Source of the DNA: Liolophura sinensis
Lineage: Eukaryota; Mollusca; Polyplacophora; Chitonida; Chitonidae
Direction of reading: 5' to 3'
NCBI RefSeq assembly: GCF_032854445.1
Contig: NC_088295.1
Location: 73,376,028-73,436,027, forward strand
Length of the DNA stretch: 60,000 bases
In this document: positions 47,401-59,400 of the stretch, in pieces
Numbering within the stretch: the stretch's first letter is position 1
Layout: every line of letters starts with the position of its first letter
Translations under genes and position numbers: made by a program
Notes under the pieces: generated by a model
Told to the model about the DNA's origin: nothing
The model's input: only the letters and a program-made list of their open reading frames with translations
The model's database searches: none

Positions 47401-50400
47401 AGCCTCTCACAATTGCGGTCTTTGTGAGTTCAAGACCAGCTCATGCTGGCTTCCTCTCCGGCTATAAAGTGAGAAGGCCTTGCAGCAACCTCTTCGCGAC
47501 CTAGGAGCCTCTCACAATTGCGGTCTTTGTGAGTTCAAGACCAGCTCATGCTGGCTTCCTCTCCGGCTATAAAGTGAGAAGGCCTTGCAGCAACCTGCGG
47601 ATGGTCGTGGGTTTCCGCCGGGCTCTACCGGGTTTTCTCCATGCAGGGTGCCGTTGTATAAGTGAAATATTATTGAGTACGGCGTAAAACACCAATCAAA
47701 TTAAGAAACAAATAGTCAAAATTCCTATTTAACAAAAATAATGATAATAAAACAATCAACCTGTTGCAAAGTGCATGTACTAAAATTATGAATAAAACTC
47801 AGGAAAACATGAACAGTTGGTGGTAGGAGCATAGGCAAACTGTTCGGGGTGCAGCGTGAGCTAGTTTGTTGCAATCTTGAACTGTCAGTATTATCTCCTG
47901 ACCATCCCTGATGCTCTCCCGTGGCGACCAGCCAGTCAGCGCAATGAATCCTGGTATACGCTTTTCGCGTCTCAGGGCATAACTTTAGATGATTTACCTT
48001 AAGCACCCTTCTTACATTCTGAAGATCAATGAATTGCTTAATTTATTAATTTTTGATGAGTTATATTTTTGAAACGCCAGTTAAATAAAGGCTGGTTGAA
48101 ACAGTAATGTTATCATTTCATAAGTGCATTGATACTGTGTGCTTAAGATTGACTTCATGTATTTAATTGCTAGTGCAATTGTCTTATGTGTGTGCTGGAT
48201 AAATTTCAAACTACAAGTATTTTGATTTATGTATATTTAATAATTGTATTACCTATACATTAAAGTTCTTCTATGAGCTAAACATTGCACCTGTCACTTT
48301 GTTTTCTCTTCAGGTTGTGGATGTCCAATCAGCCAAACAATGCCATCAGCCCTGGCTGTGCTCGTATAGCTCAAGTGGACACTGGGATAGGCCTGTCGGT
48401 GGCTAGCTGTGCTCAGGAGAAAGCCTATATCTGTCAGAGAGACCTCAGTAAGTCTAGGGACTGACCCCACAAAAGCATTCCTGACTTTAGTCAGAATTTG
48501 AAACCTCACCAAAATGCTTTTACATTTATATGTTACTGGAAATTAAAATTTTGATGCATTTTTCTTATCATACCAGCCATAAGGTGGCCAAAATTTTTTA
48601 TTTATGCAGGTCAGAAATAAGGTCTTTCTTCTTATTTAAATTTATAGATAAGTCAAGTTTGTTTATTGTTCAGTTATATATCTGCTATTAATCTGAATTG
48701 TTATTCTGTCATTCCTGCTTTCATTGCTGATGGGGCTTGTGACAATAAACTGGTGATAGTGCTCATGGGGGTTTAAGTTTCTTTAAGATGACTCATCTTT
48801 CACCAATGTGGCTTACAAGTTTACTTTACACTTGATAAATTTCATCAATGTATCTGGTTTTCTCCATTTAGAATACTTAGTAGCCGTCATATAGAAGAAA
48901 AAATGTCAAGTGTGGTGGCACCAGTGAACAGATAGAATATTTTCTTGATGATATAAATCCTTTTTAGTCTCCTTAAATAAAAGATTTATGTAACAGGGAG
49001 AGTAAACTGTGATACATCTTATTTCACAATTTATGAATATTCATGTAAAATGTATATTTTTATTATTTTCCCAAGATTACATGATGTAATTTTTCTAACA
49101 TTTCCTCAGCTGCACCCGCTTACTGTGACTCTGACAGTGGCTGGGAAAGTCACCATGGAAACTGCTACAAGTTTTTTGATTACAGAAAACAATGGCCTGA
49201 TGCTAAGTAAGTTTAGAATTTTTCTGCATGATGCAGATTTTGTGTTGAGGTGTTTTCAGGATTTATTTTTTATTCTTTTTTTTTTTTTTTCTGTTTTCAT
49301 CGGCAAGTGTGGCTTCATCACAGATTTACATATTTGTTTATAAGGTTTTTCAATAACACCTCTGTGAGGGGTCTTAGATTCATAATTTTTTTTTAAAATG
49401 TTCGAAAGTCTTTTGTACAGATAAGTTCATTTACTTACATGACACATTGTATGACATAGGATGTGAGATGGAGAGAGTGTAATGCTTGCAGGTTGGACTG
49501 TGAGAACCATGGGGCTGTTCTGGCGCGGCCTATGACTAAGAATGAACAGAGGGCTGTATATGATTTGGCAGTCAGCAATAGGAGAGACTCTTGGATTGGA
49601 CTGATGAGTGCACTTGTAAGTTGTGGACGATTCATGCTGTGTGGATTGATATAAAACAAAAGTCTTAGATTTGCTACTCAGGAAACTTTCAATATGAATA
49701 CTACCTGCTTTGGTGAATTAGTGTTCAGAGGCCCAAAGCTGTGAGTTCTGGGCTCAAACCCTGGTCGGGTAAAACTTTAAAGATGTTACCCGTTTCTGCC
49801 TCACTTTGCAGTTAGCACGTAAAGGGGAGAGCAAGGAAACAGGACTGTACAGAAACAGAACGTATTTATACATAAACATGTATATACACACACTGAATGA
49901 CTCCTTGTCAACATATAACTGAAATTGTTAACTACAAAGGAAAAACCCAAGCATACATACATACATACATACAGACAGACATACATACACCTGGATACTC
50001 AACAAGTCATAAATAGTATACAGCCACCAGATGTGTGTTTATATATATGGTTCAACTTGTCATACATTTTTAATTGTATCTGCCGCACTTGTCAAAAACT
50101 TGCACCCATGATTAAGTTACCATGATCAATGTGATAATGAGAGTTCTCTAGATCCTAGAAGCTTGTGTGGAAAAGTGCACCACAAAGACTGATATTGTAT
50201 GAACCTTAAAGAGATACACAATTGATGTTGATTGCTTGACAGGGGAGATTGGGTTTCCTGGGTTAAATTTTCTCGCCTTGGGCACGCTTGAATAAATGCA
50301 CCATATCTAAAATTCAGTTTAGGCAGGGTATAGCCATGTATCTCTCAAATCGGCCAATCAGAATTGCTTTTCTATCCCTTTAAATACCTCTAAAATGCAC

Positions 50401-53400
50401 TTTCATATCAAGTACAGTGTTACTGAACACTACATGTATGCTAGGGTAAGGCGTGATTGCCTCATGTCTAAAATTGCAGCAAGGTGGCAATGTTCAGTGG
50501 CAGTGGGCTAATGGATCTGTCATATCAACCAGTCCATTCTGGAAGACACAGCCATCGGTGACCAAGTGAGTAGCATTATATGGAGATATTAGTTGCTGTC
50601 TGACATTCTGTGGTGACACATGGATGAAATAGCTTTAATTACGAATAACAATCTCACAAACGAAGCTAAATAAAAAAATCAGTAATTTCATAACTGTTGA
50701 GATAGAAAATTTTTTTTGTGTGTGTGTATATCATAATCAGTAGAAGTGAAACAGTTTTTGAATTACTGTAATTTGATTTTTATGGTTTGTCATGTTTATT
50801 GCTATGATGTATTGTGTTGTTTCAGTACCCAGGCAAACAATACGTGTGCTGTTGAGCACATAGATAATGACCCTCTGATGGGCTGGGCTCCTAAAGCCTG
50901 TGATGAAGAAAGACAATACATATGTCAAAAACCAGAGGGTAGGTTCTGTATCTATTGACTATGTATGAAGTTATTAGAAGGTCTTCCAGCAACCTGCAGA
51001 TGGTCGTGGGTTTCCCCCATGCTCTGCCTAGTTTCCTCCCACCATAATACTGGCCACCGTAGTATAAGTGAAGTATGCTTGAGTACAACGTAAAACACCA
51101 TTCAAATAAATAATTAGGGTTAAAAGTCATTTTTCAAGGGCAAAATTAAAGGCAATTTTTAATTTAAAGTTCAGTTTTCCCAGTGTTTTGTCCGCAATAG
51201 AGAATTATTGTTATTATTATCATCATCTGCAGAATCACAGGAACAAAAATTTCCCTTCTCAAAACAAACTTGTATGGTCATTTCACTTGGCACACTCTGA
51301 TACTTTTTGAAAGAATTTATTTGCTAAGGAATACATTGTTTTTAATTGTCATTAATCTTTTATCTGATGCTTATGGTTATTGGAAGCATATCCGCTGTCT
51401 GAATTTTATTAAATGTCATTGTCATGATTGTTCTATTTCTTGTTACCCTCAGCAATCTGTGCCCCAGGCTGGAAAGCATTTGGCACCATGTGTTATCAGT
51501 TTGACCCTCGATTTCTGGTGTCCTGGAACTCCGCTAAGTCTTATTGTGAATCTCAGGGAGGAGGCTTGCTTGAAATCACCAGGTAACTGTAATGTAGAGA
51601 ATGGACACAGATCAGAAACATTTGTTACAGGTTTACAGACCACATGTTGGTTCACTAAAAACCCATTATAAGTGTTAAAGCTGAAGCAGGATATGATCTA
51701 GAGGCAAAGGTTTTTGCCTTTCAGTTGTCATGACACACAAGGTGCCGGTTCAACTCGCCCCAGCCAAGTATAGTAATAGCCTCAGGATACAGGCTCAAAT
51801 CCAGCACTTGCCCAGCTGAGGCCTTCCTTTATGGGGTATGTCAGGTGCTTGGCATGCTTGGCAAGATGCATTCCCCCCACCACACACACCACACGCACCT
51901 CTCTCTAGTTTTCCATGCCTTAAGCACCTTTCACCAAGATAAACCTGAGTGAAAGATGTGTAAAATGGCATTAATACATAAATGATGGAACTGGTAGATT
52001 TTCTACCATTGTCAAGTAAGAGTACTTGGTGGCATAGTCTGCCTTATGTTCTCATACAGTAGTTTTCTAAATTTCTGTGCACATGCCATAGTTAGTAACC
52101 AAATGATATTATCTTTTTTTTTCGTCATCCTCTATACTTTAGTGCTGACATTCAACAGTTTTTGAATGGTTACCTGGAAGAGCTGCGTGAATCGGGTTTA
52201 TCTTATATGTGGCTTGGTCTCTCAGGTAAGATTAACACAACATTTACCCATTGACTCTGGTTTATCTCATTTGTTAATTGGTCTCTCAGGTAGGATTAAC
52301 ACAACTTTGTACCACTGACACAGGTTTATCTCATTTGTGGCTTGGTCTCTCAGGTAAGATTAACACATGATTTACCCATTGACTTAGGTTTATCTCATTT
52401 GTGGATTGGTGTCTCAAGTAGGATTGACACAACATTGTGCCATTGACTCAGGTTTATCTTATATGTGGCTTGGTCTTTTAGATAGGATTGAAACAACATT
52501 GTACCATTGACTCAGGTTTATCTTATTTGTGGCTTGGTCTCTCAAATAGGATCAATGCAACATTGTAACATTGACTAATGTTTGTGTTATTTGAGGCTTG
52601 GTCTCTCAGGTAAAAAGCCCTGAAACTGGCCAATCGAACTGATCTGGCTTTAAAAATGTGGATAAATTGCACTGAAAGTTGCTCTTTCATATGTGAAAAG
52701 GTTTCAGAATTAGGTACCAGCATATACTGTTGAGGTTGATGGTTAATTCCAGATAAGAACAATAGAACTACTGGACTGTCAGCCGAAATAAATGCACACA
52801 CATGTACAGATAAACAACAGCCAAACAGTAATGAATGTAATTTTATATGTAGATCTGTATATGTTTGGTATGACTGCGTTTGTCTTTCACAGGAAGGTCC
52901 ACATTTGCTTGGTCTAGCGGTGCAGCATTGACCTACTCCAACTGGCAGAGCACTCCCAGGTCTTCCTCCTACAATCGCTGTGCCTACATCTATACCTGTG
53001 AGTTACACAGCAATGAAATAATGACAAATTGGTTTCTACCCCTATTTTCACTGTGTTATTCCAGATTCAAGAATTTATATTTTGCTGGGTGTGTAATTGA
53101 CATGCCCACAAGGGTGCTTATTCCAACTATGCAACAAAATAGATTTAAAGATGATTAAAACTGAGGCTCCTTGTTGACAGATGTGGTTAAGTACACTTCT
53201 TATATATTAGTTAAAGGCAACTTACATGTATCTTCCACGAGTATGGTATGTATATCTCTTGGTACACATGTGAAAGTTTGTCAGTGACTTACCATTGGTT
53301 GGTGATCTATGTGGGGCACTCCTGTCTTTCCTTCAGCCCATAAGACTGATGTTGTATAAGTGAAAAATTAAGTAAGGAACAATAAAACAAACTGGGTCAT

Positions 53401-56400
53401 AGTATGCACTGCATGATTTTCTATTATATTTCTCTTATTTTAGCGAGCACAAGAGGCCAGTGGACAGCTACAACATACTGTACCCAGCTGAGAGGCGTGG
53501 CCTGTCAAATACCCTCCACAGTGGCAGTTGTACCAGCAACAACACCAACACGTAAGGCGAAATTCAAGGGACACAAATCCATGTACCTGTACTAAGTGGC
53601 AGGAATGGACTGTAGTTGTTGTAATGCATTACCATTATGGCTGTTAAAATGATCATTAATTACTAAATGTAATAAACATTAAATACATGTAAGTGAAATA
53701 AATAAACAAATGCATTTATAAATATAAACGAAAGATTAAACAACTTGAGTAGGCTTATGTGCAATGCACTGTATTAACCACCTTTGTAAGTTTTATTATT
53801 TTTGAGTATTGTTTATGTTTTTATAAAAATTTTTTGTGCCACTGACAACTTTTACATAATATTTTGGCGTTTTATTTTGCTGAAATGGAATAATGAAACA
53901 TTAAGTATGTATTTTTGATTTTTGAAGTTCTATAGTATCATTATTGATTGCTTCCCAATTGTAAGGTTAAACGCTCTCTGTCAACTTTGTTTTTTTGACC
54001 AGAAGTAGCATACAGCATTTATTATAGTTGATCAGGTTTATAAAAACTGTAGGAGACCGCTTTTGTATTAGATATCTCAGAATGGGCATGTTTATTGCTG
54101 CAAGTTTGGAAATGAAAGTGTTTTACTTCAATATTAAACAATATTTGAACTACAGAATGGTGTCATTATTAGTGCCATGCTGGTGCTGCAGGGTTTACAC
54201 CTCATCTGTCTATCCTCCAGGCTGTGGTGACGCAGTTTCTAAAAAAAAATTTCCAAGCCCTCAGTCATATTTACACCATGAATTTTAGACTGTTTCATCT
54301 ATTTTCAACAATTTTCTTTGAATGTTTTATGATAATTTTGTAGATTGTCTTCAAATCAGTTCTTCATCGTGAATTAAAGTGTGGTACAAACATGTTGCCT
54401 CACTATGACAAGTTACAGATCAAATTCGAGATCAGGTTCGATCTCTTCATTCATTTTCAACAAAATTGTTGCCGTTTTTTTCTTTCTGTTGTGGCCCTTG
54501 AAATATTCTGGCAGCTCATGCTTGTTTGCTTGACCATGAAGTTCTTCATATATCCACCGTCTGGTAACCCAATGTGTAAATCAGCTTGATGTAACTACTG
54601 TAATGATTTTTCTGTTTTCTTTTTGTAGCTCGCTATGTATGTGAGAGAGGCTGGTCCATTTTCAACAGCCACACCGATGATCACTGCTATAAGTTTAACA
54701 CCACAACTCTCCTGAACTGGGGGGATGCTGAGAAAGCCTGTAAACAACTTGGAGGGGATTTAGCCACAATAACAGACTCTAGTGCACAGTCATACCTTAA
54801 CAGTAAGTAGACATATTCATGTAGACTACTTGTCCATGACCAGTTATTAGTGAATAAATGATTAGGGCTTAACTCCACATCAGCAATATTTCAGCCATAT
54901 CGAGGTGAGTAAAGTGCAAGTGATCTTCCATATTGGCTATGGATTTGATAGCCCACTTGGTGAATGACAATTTAGTGATACATCATCTGACCATAGTTCT
55001 TGGTAACTGTTACTCATGATAATGAACATTTTTTCTTAAATTTTTAGGAATTTTTTGTTTTTTTGTTTTTTTATTTAGTTTTATGTAATATACATCTTCA
55101 GAAGATGTTCAGCAAACTTGAAATGTGAGACACACTATTGTGTTGTAATTATGCAGTCTACCAAGTAACTTCAGTTCTGCTGTAGAGATTGTTGGGAATT
55201 ACAAATTGTTTACAAATCAGTGAGGGATTATCCCTAATAATTCTCTTAATTGTCATTGTTTTGAAAATATAGGCCCAGGAGGTTTAGTTAGGAGTCAAAT
55301 GCAAGTCATTTTGTTCATTTAGCTGGGCCGACTCAAAGATTCTGACTTTCTTTCAGTGCTATGTTCCTTTGAAACTAAATTTACATGCATCTTCTGTACT
55401 GTACATTCATAATCCTGAATTGCTACCTGACAGGACCTGCATGGAGGTAACCTTATATGTATGGGACCGGGCTGTTAGGATTGTTAATGACTGAATGTCG
55501 TGTTAATGTTTAGGATACCTGCGAGGAAATATGTGGATAGGACTGAATGATATGGGAGTGGAGGGAACATTCACCTGGATTGACGGTAACCAGGTAAGGA
55601 GTAGTCTGCCAGCAATCGGCTGTCCAGAGATAACAGCTCATCGTGGTAAATTGTATTGATTTAGTTTGATTTTTTGGGGTGTCTTGATCCCTTTTGTATT
55701 AAAACACTCTTGTTTTTTAACTTTTTTTTAGCTCTCACTGTTCACTCCAGACATTTTCTCATAATAGCTCATCATAGCTCATCATTATGAATTGAAACCA
55801 ATGGTTTGGCTGTGCCAAGCAGAATTAAATTTTTTGGATTGTTTTGTCTGTTTTTGACAAACAGGCCAATTGCGCTGTACATGTGGACTTTATAACAGTA
55901 GGGGGACATGTTTTTTGCTCACGCAACTCTTCCAAAATGCTTGTGGTCTTTTCATGTTGCATCACTTGTGATGCGTGTGTACCCTTATTATGGTATAATG
56001 TAATAACTGCTCGTACCACTGAATGAAATAATGGCTTATTAAATTGGACTGAAATAATTTTGTACATTATACATGTAGCCTTACTATTGTTGTAATCTAT
56101 TCAGGATGTTGTGAGGCGTGTTTGATAAATGACCTAAAGTTTCTCCTCAGAAGATGCACTTTTGGAGGCAAATAAACAAAGTAAAATATTACTTTTGCTT
56201 CGGAAACTTCCATTGTTACAGAAGGACATCATCCTGCCCTCCAAACAAATCTTGAAACATCTTTCTAAGATGAATAAAATTCTCAGACTCAGACAAAAAT
56301 GTGCAACTTGAATATAGTCAGTAGTGAAATTTTAAGTCAATTACCGTTATTCTTCTTCAGCTTGATATACTAATTTTCAACATCACTAAAATATGTTCCT

Positions 56401-59400
56401 GATAGTGGGAGAATAAGAAGTTTTTGTTTATGGGACTATTTTCTGCTGGGCAGGCTTCCTACATGAATTGGTTTGGACATGATGTAACCAAGATAAATGA
56501 TGATAACAAAGACTGTGTGTTGGCCGTGTATGACTATAGAAGGAAGGGAACTTGGAAACCAACAGACTGTAGCGATATCAATGGATTTGTATGTCAGAAA
56601 CCAGCATGTAAGTTACTGTATTTGAGTTTTAATGGTAAAATAAAGTTGCTTCAGAAAATATCTAATTTGAAAGTCATTCCATATATCTTGGAACATCACC
56701 CTACTTTAATGTCACATAGACAAATGTCTTGCAAATTGACCTATCATTATGATAAAACGTTGTCACTGGTGTGCACTAAAATTGAATCTGTGACACATCT
56801 TTTTCTAAAGCACTGCACAAGTTTCTGTGAAAAGCTTCACGCGTCTTCCCCGTGATACATGTGTATGCAAAATTTCCGATATCACACTAGTATGTTTTCC
56901 TGATGTTCACCATGAGGGAATTTTTGAGAACACCATTTCAGTAATCCTTTACTCATGGGTCAAAAGAGTTATTCCGACATTAAGTGTCATGTTTAGAGTC
57001 GGAAAAACTTCCTGTGATGTCAGAGTTCCTAAACTATAGTGTAGTGTGTATAGCCCAATTCAGATGTTTAAATGCCTTTAACTCTTTTTACACAAATCTA
57101 AAAAAATGAATGAAAGTATATTTATACACCCTGGTCTATTTAGTGATGCCTACTTCGTTTTTTAGAGGTCTTTTCCTTTAATGACACAAACAAATCATTT
57201 TTAGCATGATTTTCACAATAATTGTGTGCATAAATTCCATTGAAAACATTGCTTTAGTTGTTGTAAAGGTTGAAGACTTACAGTATGTCTATGGATGTAA
57301 TTTTGTCCATACTACAGGTCTAAACATCATTCATGGATTGGCATGGAAGTTTTTATACATCTTTCCTGGCAAATTGAGTTTGTGTATAACACCTATAAAA
57401 TTCTGCAGTTGTGTATGTATGAGAGAGTACAAATAGTTCACATCTAAATATGTCATATTGTTTCACAGTGCATAGTTTTTAAAACACTATCGGATAATAA
57501 ATGTACATGTACTATTATTTGTCATCCTCTTGATTTTTTGTTTTTGTTTTTTGCAGTGAATGCAGGCACACCAACAGCCAGTGCTGTGACAACCCAAAGT
57601 AAGATAGTGCTAAAGAATATGCATATTTTTTTATAATGCTCACCCATATGCTAAATAAATGTATTTTCATTATATATATGCTACTCTTACTTAAAATTAT
57701 TAATGCTAGAAAATTGGATTTTTTGGGGGGGTTCAAGGTGATATCGGTATTTAAAGTGCTGGTCAAGCTTGATTAAGACTTGTTTAAATAAGTAGACATG
57801 TTAACAAAAATGTAAAACACTGACCATGGCCACCTATGATTTTACTGATGCACTAATTTGTCTACAGGCACATCTAAACCTATGCATTTGTGTATTATTT
57901 CCAGCATTTTTACTAATAAGCTGAACTAATAAGCCTTTTTAATGATAGTAGAAAGGAAAGACTACAAACTTTGTTGTTCCAGGCTTAACTAATATTATTA
58001 CATGTAAATAGACCATAATTTGATATGACATATCATGTTTATTGTTTGGGTGCTTACAGGACCATGGAGCGTGAATTGTGGGCCCTTCTGGGAGGAGCTC
58101 TCCTCTTCTGGAGGTTGTTACCAATTCCACGAGGAACAGAAGACATATGCAGATGCTCAGAACTTCTGTTCTCATTATGGTGGAAACTTGGCAAGCATCA
58201 CCACTGTGGCGGAACAGAATTATATTCAAGGTGAATTGAATTGTTTTCTCCTGAACAGACAAGGAATGGATATAGGATCTGAAAGCCTGACATTTTCGAA
58301 CGACCACAAGGCACAGTATATGAAGGTTCAATACCAGTCTTCGGCAGGGAAATGGAAGTTGATGGGGCATATGGGGCTGTTTGCAGTTTCATACATTTCC
58401 TTAAGATCACTTGACTTCCAGCAATATATATTATGCAAACATCTAAGTCACTTGTAGGAAAATTTGTTTGCAACTATCTAAAGAATATAGTGGCTTACCC
58501 CCAGTGACATTTAACAGCAATCAAGTTAATATTTATAAATCAATCTTACTTCCACTATTGGCCAAAACCCCCCCCAAAACCCCAAAACTTAGTTTGTACA
58601 TGATGACTGCACCCAGATAATGTGTGTGTAGTGTATACTATGCATATTATACACCTTGTGCATGCTGGGGATTGGATATCAGGTATTGTAATAGCGCGAG
58701 AGAAGTGATGTTATCACTTGTTGTGAGCTGACAATTCCTGATATCCCATCCTGCGCATGCACTATAAGAGTTATTCCAACATTCAGTATCGTGATTAGAG
58801 TGGAAAAAACTTCAGAGTTTCTAATCTCTGATAGTATGGTCCATAGAGCCACCTTAGAATTCAAATGTTTGAATGCCTCTTTGAACATATCGCTTTCACA
58901 AAAATCTAAAAAAATAAATGAAAGTATATTTATGCAAATTTTTAAGTGGTCTATTTTGTGATACCTACTTCGATTTTTAGAGGTCTTTTCCTTTATATCG
59001 CTGAATTTGTACATTGATAGCAGAGCTAGCCATCGTCCAGTTGTCTACTTTAGAAACAAGAAGACGTCAGAGAGGCACACAAAAGGAGGTTACTGCAGTT
59101 GAATAAATGCAGGTGATCCTTGGATATAGGCATGAGATCCCCTGGATATTAACATGAGAGTGTTGGTTATTGCCTCGTGAACATGGGACATTACTGACGT
59201 TGCTTTGTTTGAGCACAAGATCATCACACATCATGTTTTGCAGAATGTGATCATGTATTCACTAATGGAAACCAAAAATTGCTCTTTGATGTATAATAAT
59301 ATGTCTTCTCAATCTTTCTCACAGTTGTAATTGTCTGCAGGACATTTGTGACCATACTGGTAGTAATAGAGCTCTGTAACTAAGGGCTTGAACAAGTAAA

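Noticed and set aside
49459-49492. Apparent second frameshift in the lectin gene, using the acceptor at 49459
   Set aside because: The correct acceptor is CTTGCAG at 49485-49491. It gives DAKLDCENHGAVL in frame with the normal domain spacing.
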